A DNA stretch of 64,000 nt from Pseudomonadota bacterium (GTDB taxonomy: Bacteria; Pseudomonadota; Gammaproteobacteria; Burkholderiales; Ferrovaceae), in assembly GCA_021832305.1 (NCBI GenBank), contig JAKBLB010000008.1, positions 41,061 to 105,060 on the forward strand, given 5' to 3'. Shown piece by piece: positions 43,288 to 51,657 of the stretch. Made by a program: the position numbers and the translations under genes. The notes under the pieces were generated by a model. The model was given only the letters and a program-made list of their open reading frames with translations. It was not told where the DNA came from and searched no databases. How positions within the stretch are numbered: position 1 is the stretch's first letter; each line of letters starts with the position of its first letter.

Positions 43288-44535
43288 GTGTGTTGCAGGC
43301 GGTTGCATGCCGTGCGGGTAAAGCAGCCAGAGTTGCCCTGCCTGTTTCATGTGTCCGGCCGCTTCTTCGGCTTCGACTCCAAAGCCCCAGAAAAAATCCG
43401 CACGGACTGCACCGCGAATAGCCCCTCCTGTGTCCTGGGCCATCATCAACCGATTGAGGGGCTGGTGGCGGCCCGGCCAGGTGGTGCTCAGAAAGACGGG
43501 GGCACCCAGGGGAATGGTCTGGGTATCCACGGCCAGACTGGCCTGACCGGTCAGAGGAACCCCCAGGGTTCCCAGGGGGCCGGGTAGGTCCGGCGGCAGC
43601 AGACGAAAAAAAACGAAACTGGGGTTTTGATTCAGCACGGGCTGGAGATCCTGAGGATGTGACCGTGCCCAGGCTTCGATGCCCTGCATCGAAGCCTGGG
43701 CCAGGGGTAACCGGCCCTGTTCGATCAGATAGCGGGCGATGGAACGGAACGGGTGGCCATTTTGGTCGGCATACCCCACATGCAGACGTCGTCCATCCCG
43801 CAACTGGATTACACCGGACCCCTGAATCTGGAGAAAGAACAATTTGACGGGGTTGTCGACCCAGAGGAGTTCGTGGCCGGTCAGGGGCCCATCCTTGAGG
43901 TCGATCTCGGCGCGGGAGAAATAGGGGACTACCCGATTACCCTCCAGTCGGCCGCGCAGGTGTCGTCCCTTGAGATCGGGGGCCAGGTCGCCCAGATCGA
44001 TGGTCAGCAGATCCGGTGGCGGGCCATAGAGAGGGAAGCGGTAGACGGCAGTACGCGTCAAACTGCCCTGCAGAAGGGGTTCGTAATAACCGGTGATCAA
44101 ACCCTGGGAGGATTCGTCCGGGTTGAGGATCTGCCAGGGGTCAAAGGATCGTTCGAAGAACCGGCGCATGGTGAGGGCATCGAAGGGTCCCAGGGCAGCG
44201 GCTTGTTGGCAGGGGGAGGACCAGGGCGAATTCTGGGACAGGCGGGTGCAACTTTTCAGGAAGGCATTCCAGGTGGCTGGGCTGATCCCCTGATCCCATT
44301 GGGGTAACTGGCTGAAATCCGTGCGGACCAAGTGTCCCGGAGAAGGACGTGCAAGGTTTTCAGCCAAGGGGGAGCCGGTTTCAACCGGTGCGGGGCAGGC
44401 CGGAGAAACAGGCGTACCAGCGCTGAGCCGGGGAGCGGGCGCGGCAGGTTGCGGGGCAGGCGAAGGGGTGGCACAGCCCGCCAGCAGGAACGGAACCAGG
44501 ATGCAGACAGAAATCAGGAGGCGCGTCATGCGCAT
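43285..44535 (-). CDS. mltA: Membrane-bound lytic transglycosylase A
   Basis: The 416-residue outer-membrane lipoprotein has a lipobox LLAGC (Cys21) and cuts peptidoglycan to anhydromuropeptides. MltA features are LITGYYEPLLQGS, the segment KLFFLQIQGSGVIQL and the C-terminal 3D domain MAQDTGGAIRGAVRADFFWGFG with its catalytic Asp. ATG 44535 or 44529 may be used. It is upstream of hemA on the same strand but hemA has its own promoter. Confidence 0.94.
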   Translation of the reverse strand: MRMTRLLISVCILVPFLLAGCATPSPAPQPAAPAPRLSAGTPVSPACPAPVETGSPLAENLARPSPGHLVRTDFSQLPQWDQGISPATWNAFLKSCTRLSQNSPWSSPCQQAAALGPFDALTMRRFFERSFDPWQILNPDESSQGLITGYYEPLLQGSLTRTAVYRFPLYGPPPDLLTIDLGDLAPDLKGRHLRGRLEGNRVVPYFSRAEIDLKDGPLTGHELLWVDNPVKLFFLQIQGSGVIQLRDGRRLHVGYADQNGHPFRSIARYLIEQGRLPLAQASMQGIEAWARSHPQDLQPVLNQNPSFVFFRLLPPDLPGPLGTLGVPLTGQASLAVDTQTIPLGAPVFLSTTWPGRHQPLNRLMMAQDTGGAIRGAVRADFFWGFGVEAEEAAGHMKQAGQLWLLYPHGMQPPATH

Positions 44536-44563
44536 AGCGTACCATTACCGGGCCTCGGCCTGT

Positions 44564-44569
44564 TAGAAT
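44564..44569 (+). promoter_or_regulatory. Candidate rpe -10 element
   Basis: GTTAGAAT (TAGAAT at 44564-44569) lies 48 bases before the rpe ATG. It repeats the GTTAGAAT wording seen before selO. The -35 region is poor. Confidence 0.35.
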
Positions 44570-44617
44570 GTCATCACTTCATCCATTCTCGTGAATCAGA
44601 TTCCAAGGAGTTCAGCC

Positions 44618-45277
44618 ATGACCTTTCGCATTGCCCCCAGTATTCTCTCCGCCGACTTTGCCCGTCTGGGGGAGGAAATATCCCAGGTGATGGCGGCCGG
44701 TGCGGACATCGTCCATTTCGATGTCATGGACAACCACTATGTGCCCAACCTGACCATTGGACCTCTGGTGTGTTCGGCCATCCGCCCCTATACCCAGGCC
44801 CCCATCGATGTCCATCTGATGGTCAAGCCGGTGGACCGCATCATTCCAGACTTTGCCAAGGCGGGGGCCAATATCATCAGTTTTCATCCGGAGGCTTCGG
44901 AGCATGTGGACCGCACCCTGCAATTGATTCGCGATCAGGGGTGCAAGGCGGGTCTGGTCTTCAATCCGGCGACACCGCTCAATTATCTGGACCACGTCAT
45001 GGACAAGGTGGATCTGATCCTGATCATGTCGGTCAACCCGGGCTTTGGGGGGCAGTCCTTCATTCCTTCGGCGCTCGATAAATTGCGCGAAGCGCGTCGG
45101 CGCATCACCGCCAGCGGACGGGACATCTGGCTCGAAGTCGACGGCGGGGTCAAGGTGGACAACATTCGCGCCGTGGCCGAGGCAGGCGCGGACACCTTTG
45201 TGGCGGGTTCGGCCATTTTCAGCACCAAGGATTACAAGGCCACCATCGATGCGATGCGTGCCGAACTGGCCCGATGA
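44618..45277 (+). CDS. rpe: Ribulose-phosphate 3-epimerase
   Basis: The 219-residue TIM-barrel enzyme interconverts ribulose-5-P and xylulose-5-P in the pentose-phosphate and Calvin cycles. [33 protein letters not shown] (metal His and Asp), [18 protein letters not shown] and EVDGGV are all present. The ATG at 44618 has AAGGAG 7 bases upstream. It overlaps trpE by 4 bases; the gph gene often found between them in relatives is absent. Confidence 0.96.
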   Translation: MTFRIAPSILSADFARLGEEISQVMAAGADIVHFDVMDNHYVPNLTIGPLVCSAIRPYTQAPIDVHLMVKPVDRIIPDFAKAGANIISFHPEASEHVDRTLQLIRDQGCKAGLVFNPATPLNYLDHVMDKVDLILIMSVNPGFGGQSFIPSALDKLREARRRITASGRDIWLEVDGGVKVDNIRAVAEAGADTFVAGSAIFSTKDYKATIDAMRAELAR

Positions 45278-46749
45278 CTGAAACAGAGCTCGCGGAACGG
45301 GGGGGTGGCGGGTTTACCCTGATTCCCCTGGTACGGACGGTTCCTGCCGATCTCGATACCCCCCTGGCCGTCTACGCCAAATTGGCGCACCGTCCTTTCT
45401 CGTTCCTGCTGGAGTCGGTACAGGGGGGCGAGCGTTTCGGTCGTTTCTCCTTCGTGGGGTTGCCCGCCCGAACTCGTCTCCAGGTAACCGGTTACCGGGT
45501 CGAAGTGATTACGGAGGGGGTCGTGGTGGAAACGGTGGAATGCCCGGATCCGCTGGTTTTCGTCCAGACCTTCATCGATCGGTACAAGGCGGCGCCTGTG
45601 CTGGACCTACCGCGTTTCCACGGGGGCTTGGCCGGGTATTTTGGTTACGATATCGTGCGTTATATCGAGCCTCGCCTCTCCGGCGGCTGGAAGCCCGATG
45701 ACATCGGAGTCCCCGACATTCTGCTGTTGTTGACCACGGAACTGGCGGTCATCGACAACCTTTCGGGACTCCTGCATCTCATCGTGTACGTTGATCCCGG
45801 TCTTCCGGAGGAGCGAGCACGGGGAGAAGCGCGTTTGGATGAACTGCAGGAAGCCTTGCGGGCGGGGGTCCGTTTGCCGGAGCCCGTACCGGACAACCTG
45901 ATGGTCCCCTTGTCGGACATGTCTCCGGACCAGCACCGGCACATGGTGGAGCGGGCCAAGGCCTATATCGAGGCGGGAGATGTCATGCAGGTGGTGCTCA
46001 GTCGGCGGATGCGTCAATCCTTCGAGACTTCGGCGCTGTCCCTGTATCGTTCGTTGCGTCGGCTGAACCCCTCACCTTACCTTTTCTACTATGATTTTGG
46101 AGAGTTCCAGGTGGTCGGTGCTTCGCCGGAAATCCTGGTCCGTCTGTGCGCCGGCGAAGTGACGGTCCGTCCCATTGCGGGCACGCGTCCGCGCGGCAAG
46201 GACCCTGTCGAGGATGAAGCCCTGGCTAGGGAACTCTTGCAGGACCCCAAGGAAATTGCCGAACATCTCATGCTCATGGATCTGGGTCGTAACGATGTGG
46301 GTCGGATCGCCCAGACGGGTTCGGTGGAAGTGACTGAAAACATGAGCATCGAACGTTACTCCCATGTCATGCACATCGTCTCCAACGTGGTGGGGCGTCT
46401 GCGCCCGGGAATGCGGGCGCTGGATGTGTTGCGCGCCACCTTTCCGGCGGGAACCCTGTCCGGTGCCCCCAAGGTTCGGGCCATGGAGATCATCGACGAA
46501 CTGGAATCCACGCGCCGCGGGATTTATGGTGGCGCCGTGGGGTATCTGGGGTTCGACGGGAACATGGACATGGCCATCGCCATTCGCACGGCAGTCATTG
46601 CCCGGGGGCAACTCTGGGTTCAGTCCGGCGGTGGCATCGTGGCGGATTCGGTTCCCGAGGCGGAGTGGCAGGAAACGGTCAACAAGGCCCGTGCCGTGGT
46701 GCGGGCGGCCGAACTGGTACAGTCGGGAGAGTTTGCTTCTCACCGTTGA
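45274..46749 (+). CDS. trpE: Anthranilate synthase component I
   Basis: The 491-residue chorismate-using subunit starts tryptophan synthesis. The Trp-feedback region LLES (about 46-49) and the C-terminal chorismatase domain with [34 protein letters not shown] and [14 protein letters not shown] are complete. The glutaminase partner trpG does not follow; instead a LOG-family gene begins 23 bases later, so trpG must lie elsewhere. Confidence 0.96.
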   Translation: MTETELAERGGGGFTLIPLVRTVPADLDTPLAVYAKLAHRPFSFLLESVQGGERFGRFSFVGLPARTRLQVTGYRVEVITEGVVVETVECPDPLVFVQTFIDRYKAAPVLDLPRFHGGLAGYFGYDIVRYIEPRLSGGWKPDDIGVPDILLLLTTELAVIDNLSGLLHLIVYVDPGLPEERARGEARLDELQEALRAGVRLPEPVPDNLMVPLSDMSPDQHRHMVERAKAYIEAGDVMQVVLSRRMRQSFETSALSLYRSLRRLNPSPYLFYYDFGEFQVVGASPEILVRLCAGEVTVRPIAGTRPRGKDPVEDEALARELLQDPKEIAEHLMLMDLGRNDVGRIAQTGSVEVTENMSIERYSHVMHIVSNVVGRLRPGMRALDVLRATFPAGTLSGAPKVRAMEIIDELESTRRGIYGGAVGYLGFDGNMDMAIAIRTAVIARGQLWVQSGGGIVADSVPEAEWQETVNKARAVVRAAELVQSGEFASHR

Positions 46750-46772
46750 ACAACCGTCACTGGAGCTTCTGG

Positions 46773-47717
46773 ATGAAACGCCCTTATCCTTATATTCCTT
46801 CCCCTCCCGATCCCCTGCGCCGCAAGCAACCCCTGCCCTGGTCCCATCCCAAAAGAGATCCCGGGGATCTTCAACTGGAACAACGCCTGAAGGCGATTCT
46901 CGAACATCCCTCCTATCGGGAACCGGACGAGGACACGGATTTCATCCAGTCCGAATCTGCGCGCGGCGTCCGGCTTCAACTGGATTATGCCAAGGCAGAA
47001 CAGGGGATGCGCGGCCAGGGCATCGAGCGGTGTATCGTGGTATTTGGCAGCACGCGCCTGCGCGAGCCCGCCATGGCGGAACGGGAGTTGGCGCAGATCG
47101 TGGCGCAATGCCTGCAGGCGCCGGACGATGCCCAATTGGCTCGGGAACGGCGTTTGGCCGAAAATCGTCTGTCGCTTGCCCGTTATTACGAGGTGGGGAG
47201 GGAATTGGGGCGGCTGGTGGGGAAGGTTGGAAACGACGCGGGGGGGCGCCGTCTGGTCGTGATGACCGGGGGGGGGCCTGGCGCCATGGAAGCGGCCAAT
47301 CGTGGTGCCTTCGAGGAGGGGGCGCCCACCATCGGGTTGAACATTACCTTGCCGCGCGAACAATTTCCCAATCCGTATATCACGCCGGGATTATGTTTTC
47401 AGTTCCATTATTTTTCCATGCGCAAACTGCACTTCATGAAACGTGCGGTAGCCATCGTGGCGTTACCCGGCGGTTATGGGACGTTGGACGAGTTGTTTGG
47501 CGCCCTGACCCTGATTCAGACCCGCAAGGTGGCCCCGATTCCGGTCGTCCTCGTGGGCGAAGCCTACTGGCGTCGCGTGTTTGATGCAGAATACATACTG
47601 GATCAAGGACATATCGATGCGGAAGATTTGGATCTGTATTGGTATGCAGAGACCGCTGCCGAGGCTTGGGAAGGCATTCAGCATTGGCATAGGGAAAATG
47701 GCAGTGCGCTGATCTGA
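46773..47717 (+). CDS. LOG-family protein (cytokinin riboside 5'-monophosphate phosphoribohydrolase type)
   Basis: The 314-residue protein has the Rossmann-like LOG/TIGR00730 core in its C-terminal two thirds: IVVFGSTR, MTGGGPGAMEAANRGAFE, GLNITLPREQ and the nucleotide motif PGGYGTLDELFGALT. The N-terminal about 90 residues are a family-variable extension. LOG enzymes cleave nucleotide monophosphates at the N-glycosidic bond; in most bacteria the physiological substrate is unknown. ATG 46773 begins MKRPYPYIP after a GGAG. Confidence 0.9.
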   Translation: MKRPYPYIPSPPDPLRRKQPLPWSHPKRDPGDLQLEQRLKAILEHPSYREPDEDTDFIQSESARGVRLQLDYAKAEQGMRGQGIERCIVVFGSTRLREPAMAERELAQIVAQCLQAPDDAQLARERRLAENRLSLARYYEVGRELGRLVGKVGNDAGGRRLVVMTGGGPGAMEAANRGAFEEGAPTIGLNITLPREQFPNPYITPGLCFQFHYFSMRKLHFMKRAVAIVALPGGYGTLDELFGALTLIQTRKVAPIPVVLVGEAYWRRVFDAEYILDQGHIDAEDLDLYWYAETAAEAWEGIQHWHRENGSALI

Positions 47718-47905
47718 AAAAAATTGCTAAATTTAATTTTTTCTTTGTCGATAATGTGAATATTACAAAAAAATTTTGCTTCATGACAAAGTGAAGTGAC
47801 GGTTTTTAATTACCATGCGTTCTTAATATTTCAGGAGCAGATCTTGGTTTCAAGGGAAATGATCCTGAATATTTCCTATTGGGGGGAGAGGATGGGGGGG
47901 CAGGG
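47718..47905. promoter_or_regulatory. AT-rich control region of the pel operon
   Basis: This 188-base gap is clearly more AT-rich than its surroundings and precedes a 15-kb operon. It contains an A/T hairpin (47716-47743), the short stem CTTCA/TGAAG in the centre, and the long inverted repeat listed separately. No promoter hexamers with good spacing were found, and no GEMM c-di-GMP riboswitch or TGTC-N10-GACA box. Confidence 0.6.
47825..47874. repeat. Inverted repeat before the pel operon
   Basis: AATATTTCAGGA (47825-47836) and TCCTGAATATTT (47863-47874) are near-perfect inverted arms (one extra base) with 26 bases between. It is either a two-half-site operator or a leader RNA hairpin. A smaller stem GGAAAT/ATTTCC lies in the right part. 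Confidence 0.55.
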
Positions 47906-48925
47906 TTGAATAACAAAAAAAATGTTCTTGTGGCGGGCGGTGCGGGTTATATCGGTAGTCACGTGGTGACGGTGCTCCTACAGGCGGGTTTTTCCGTGGT
48001 GGTGCTGGATAACTTTTCGAACAGTGATCCTTCGGTTCTGCTGCGCCTGGAAAAAATCACTGGTCAGACCATTCCCTTCGTTCAGGCGGATCTGCGTACC
48101 CGCGACACGGTGATCTCCACGCTGCGGAACCACCAGATCACCTCGGTCATCCATCTGGCGGGGCTCAAGGCGGTGGGAGAATCGGTGGCCAAACCCATCG
48201 AGTACTATGGCTGCAACATTCAAGGCACCCTCAGCCTGCTGGAGGCGATGCAGGCCTGCGGGGTGCATGAGTTGGTCTTCAGTTCCAGCGCCACCGTCTA
48301 CGGGGATCCTCAAACCCTGCCCATCGATGAGACTCACCCGACGAGTGCCACCAACCCCTATGGACGCAGCAAGTTGCACATCGAGGAAATACTGCGTGAT
48401 GTGGCCCTGGCGTCGGATAAATGGAAAATCGTCTGCCTGCGCTATTTCAATCCGGTCGGGGCCCATCCATCGGCATCGATCGGGGAAGACCCGGCGGGGA
48501 TGCCCAACAACCTGATGCCCTTCGTGGCGCAGGTGGCTTCCGGCCAGCGTCCTCTCTTGAGAATCTTTGGCAATGACTATCCAACCCCGGACGGTACGGG
48601 GGTGAGGGACTACATCCATGTCATGGATCTGGCCGAGGGGCACCGGTCTGCACTGGAGTATGTGGCGACCCGCCCCGGTTGGCAGGCCATCAACCTGGGC
48701 AGCGGACAGGGTCATAGCGTGCTCGAAATGGTCGCCGCATTTGAAAAGGCCAGCGGCCGGCCGGTTCCCTACCAGATCGTGGATCGTCGTCCCGGTGATA
48801 TTGCCTCCTGCATTGCCGACCCTGCATTGGCCCTGCGCGTATTGCACTGGAAGACGACTCGAAGTCTGGAGGACATGTGCGCCAGTACCTGGGCCTGGCA
48901 ACGCTATAGGGAAACCCTGGTGTGA
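47906..48925 (+). CDS. galE: UDP-hexose/UDP-N-acetylhexosamine 4-epimerase, first gene of the pel operon (PelX-like)
   Basis: The 339-residue short-chain dehydrogenase-type epimerase has the NAD motif GGAGYIGS, catalytic FSSSATVYG and YGRSK. Aligned with E. coli GalE, the residue that gates the sugar pocket (Tyr299 in GDLPAYWAD) is Cys302 here (GDIASCIAD). A small residue at this place allows N-acetylated sugars, so UDP-GlcNAc to UDP-GalNAc conversion is predicted. GalNAc is a building block of Pel, and dedicated epimerases (PelX) occur in some pel loci. The start is TTG 47906, which gives a standard N-terminus; it overlaps pelA as GTGA. Confidence 0.9.
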   Translation: MNNKKNVLVAGGAGYIGSHVVTVLLQAGFSVVVLDNFSNSDPSVLLRLEKITGQTIPFVQADLRTRDTVISTLRNHQITSVIHLAGLKAVGESVAKPIEYYGCNIQGTLSLLEAMQACGVHELVFSSSATVYGDPQTLPIDETHPTSATNPYGRSKLHIEEILRDVALASDKWKIVCLRYFNPVGAHPSASIGEDPAGMPNNLMPFVAQVASGQRPLLRIFGNDYPTPDGTGVRDYIHVMDLAEGHRSALEYVATRPGWQAINLGSGQGHSVLEMVAAFEKASGRPVPYQIVDRRPGDIASCIADPALALRVLHWKTTRSLEDMCASTWAWQRYRETLV

Positions 48926-51657
48926 GTTTGGCGTGGCGTTGGGGACTCTGGGTCTGTCTGTGGGCAGGCTCGATCCTTGGGGAGAATGTCATCGCTGCTG
49001 AAGAGGCGGGAGGTTTTCCCAATGTGGCGTTTTATCGGGGGACCGATGCGCCACTGGATCTGCTCCAGGCCTTCGATGAGGTGATCATCGATCCGGCAAC
49101 GTCCGCCTTGCCCTCGCCGGAACGATACCCGCATACCCGCTGGGCGGCCCGTCTGGAAATCATGCAGAAAGACTACCAGAGCACACCGGCGGCCTGGTTG
49201 GAGAAAACGCTCACGCCGCTGTGGGAGAAAGGGTTTCGCGACTTCTATCTGGCCGATGAAACTGGATTGCCTTCGATGGAACAGTTTTATACGACCGTAT
49301 CTGCCGAAGACCGCTGGCTTTCCCTGGCGTTGACCGAAATTCATGAAAAATTCAAGGGGGCACGGACATTCTTGCGGAACCATCCGCAGGTTGCTGAGGC
49401 CAATTCAAATCTTTTGACCGGCTGGGTGGTGGAATCCATCTTTCAACCCTATGATGCCCTGCAGGGTTGGTTTCTGACCGTCGATCAGGGGCGTTTGAAT
49501 GAAACCTTGAGTCAGTTGCATCGATGGCGGGAAAAACACCCCGATGTCCCATTGATCGACCTGGAACTGGCGCAGAAGTACGACAGACCCGGTCAGCAGG
49601 CCTTGGCTCAGAAGTCTGCGCAGGCCGGACTGGTCCCCTATGTGACCAGCCCTGACGAAAATTCCGTGGGCATCGGGAAATTGAACGTCATGCCCAGAAA
49701 GATTCTGGTGGTCCAATCCCTGGATCCGGGGACGGCCATCGAGGAAGGAACGGGGTCCAAGATCCTGTCCCTGCCCATGGATTATCTGGGCTATGACATC
49801 CGGTACGTGAACGTCAACGAGGGACTGCCGGAGGACATTACGCCGGATCGTTATGCCGGCGTCGCCGTCTTTCTGGATAAGGACGTGACGGATCAGGACA
49901 GATGGCGTCTATGGTTTCTACAGGAGGTACATCGTCACGTTCCGATTGCGGTGTTTGATCGTTTCGGTTTTGACATCGATTTTGAAACCGCACAGGCCCT
50001 GGATCTCAAGGTGCTGTCGGGCGGGTATCTGCCGGGGGCGACCGCCCGGATTCTCCACACCGCTCCCATGATCGGCTTCGAACATGCCCCGCAGGTCGAG
50101 ATCCAGGATGCCGTTGGGCTGGCCATCGGCCCATCAGGGCAATCCCTGGCACAGATCCAGGTGGGCGACAAGGTCATGGACATGGCGGCCACCCTGCCTT
50201 GGGGGGGCTATGCCCTGGCGCCTTTTTCCCTGGAGTATGTGGGGGAGTTGAATCGCGACTATTGGGTCATCGATCCCCTCAAATTCCTGCGTCAAGCCTT
50301 GTCGCTGCCTGCGATGCCGGTTCCCGATACCACTTCGCAGAATGGGCGGCGCCTGTTCTTCGTTCAGGTGGACGGGGATGGGTTTCCTTCCCGGGCAGAA
50401 TTTCCCGGCTATGATTATGGGGCAGAAGCCCTGTATGACCAGATTTTCAAGAAGTACCCCATTCCGATGACGGTTTCCGTCGTGGAGGGAGAAATCGGTC
50501 CGACGGGAAAATATCCGGCCCTTTCCCCAACCCTGGAATCCATCGCGCGCAAGATTTTTGCCCTGCCCAACATTGAAATTGGTTCCCACACCTATTCCCA
50601 TCCCCTCGACTGGATTCTGGCTGACCCCAGGTATGGGCAGCAGAAGAAACAGTTATCCATGCAGATTCCGGGTTATACCTTCGACCTCAAACGGGAGGTC
50701 GAGGGGTCCATCGATTACATCAATGGTCGGTTGGCCCCGCCAGGGAAAAAAGTCCGGGTCCTGCAATGGTCGGGGGCGGCAAATCCTACGGCCGCCGCCC
50801 TGGAGGAGGCCTGGAAGGCGGGCGTGTACAACATCAATGGGGGAGACACCCTGCCCGTCAAACCCGATGGTTCCTGGACGGACATCAGTGGAGCCGGAAT
50901 CGCCAAGGGGAAGGGCGATCAGGATTACCAGATCTATGCGGCGGAAATGAACGAGAACATCTACACGAACGACTGGACCCGACCATTCTATGGTATGGTG
51001 CGGGTGCTGGAAACCTACGAAATCACCGAATTTCCGCTGAGAATCAAACCGGTCGATATCTATTTCCACTTTTATTCCGGCACCAAACTGGCTTCCTTGA
51101 AAGCCCTCCAGAACGTGTATGAGGTGACGTTGAAACAACCGGTGTTCCCGGTGTATACCTCGGACTTCATTCAAAAAGTGCTGGATGCACGCCATGCGTC
51201 GGTGGCCATGCAGGAGGGGCAGTGGCGGATTCGGACGGGCAGGAGTCTGCGGGAATTTCGCTTGCCGGTGGGTGAGGTTCCCGATCTGGCCCGTTCCCAC
51301 GGGGTCATCGGGTACTTGTCCGTTCCCGGCGGAACCTATGTGCATCTGGGGGATGACCAGGCCCACGTATCGTTACTGCCGGTGGATCATCCGACGGACC
51401 GTCTGCCCTATGTGTCGGCCGCCACGGCGTACATCACGCATTTCGAGCGGCAGGGTCGAACGATTCGTTTCGACGCTCGGGGGTACTACCAACCCTATGT
51501 GCTGTTGAGTCATGTGGACTCTTCCTGTCGGTTCACGGTGGACGGTGAAGAGGTTCGGCCCACGGAAGGGGGGAAGGGACGGTTGAAGGTCTCCTTCCCG
51601 CCTTCCATGGGCGAGCAGGGTTCCGGGCATGGTATCGAGGTTCACTGCCATGATTGA
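48922..51657 (+). CDS. pelA: PelA: periplasmic Pel deacetylase and hydrolase
   Basis: The 911-residue protein has a signal peptide (about 1-26), an N-terminal glycoside hydrolase domain (about 30-250; acidic residues Asp112 in FYLADE and Glu171 in VVESIF), a Rossmann-like middle part, and a polysaccharide deacetylase domain with the metal and catalytic residues Asp484/Asp486 (QVDGDGF) and His556/His560 (SHTYSH). A beta-sandwich C-terminus follows. PelA partly deacetylates the GalNAc-rich Pel polymer, giving it positive charge, and can cut it. Start GTG 48922 overlaps the epimerase gene; pelB overlaps its end. Confidence 0.95.
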   Translation: MSLAWRWGLWVCLWAGSILGENVIAAEEAGGFPNVAFYRGTDAPLDLLQAFDEVIIDPATSALPSPERYPHTRWAARLEIMQKDYQSTPAAWLEKTLTPLWEKGFRDFYLADETGLPSMEQFYTTVSAEDRWLSLALTEIHEKFKGARTFLRNHPQVAEANSNLLTGWVVESIFQPYDALQGWFLTVDQGRLNETLSQLHRWREKHPDVPLIDLELAQKYDRPGQQALAQKSAQAGLVPYVTSPDENSVGIGKLNVMPRKILVVQSLDPGTAIEEGTGSKILSLPMDYLGYDIRYVNVNEGLPEDITPDRYAGVAVFLDKDVTDQDRWRLWFLQEVHRHVPIAVFDRFGFDIDFETAQALDLKVLSGGYLPGATARILHTAPMIGFEHAPQVEIQDAVGLAIGPSGQSLAQIQVGDKVMDMAATLPWGGYALAPFSLEYVGELNRDYWVIDPLKFLRQALSLPAMPVPDTTSQNGRRLFFVQVDGDGFPSRAEFPGYDYGAEALYDQIFKKYPIPMTVSVVEGEIGPTGKYPALSPTLESIARKIFALPNIEIGSHTYSHPLDWILADPRYGQQKKQLSMQIPGYTFDLKREVEGSIDYINGRLAPPGKKVRVLQWSGAANPTAAALEEAWKAGVYNINGGDTLPVKPDGSWTDISGAGIAKGKGDQDYQIYAAEMNENIYTNDWTRPFYGMVRVLETYEITEFPLRIKPVDIYFHFYSGTKLASLKALQNVYEVTLKQPVFPVYTSDFIQKVLDARHASVAMQEGQWRIRTGRSLREFRLPVGEVPDLARSHGVIGYLSVPGGTYVHLGDDQAHVSLLPVDHPTDRLPYVSAATAYITHFERQGRTIRFDARGYYQPYVLLSHVDSSCRFTVDGEEVRPTEGGKGRLKVSFPPSMGEQGSGHGIEVHCHD

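Noticed and set aside
47718..47905. c-di-GMP (GEMM) riboswitch before pel
   Set aside because: The conserved GEMM core sequences are not present in the leader.
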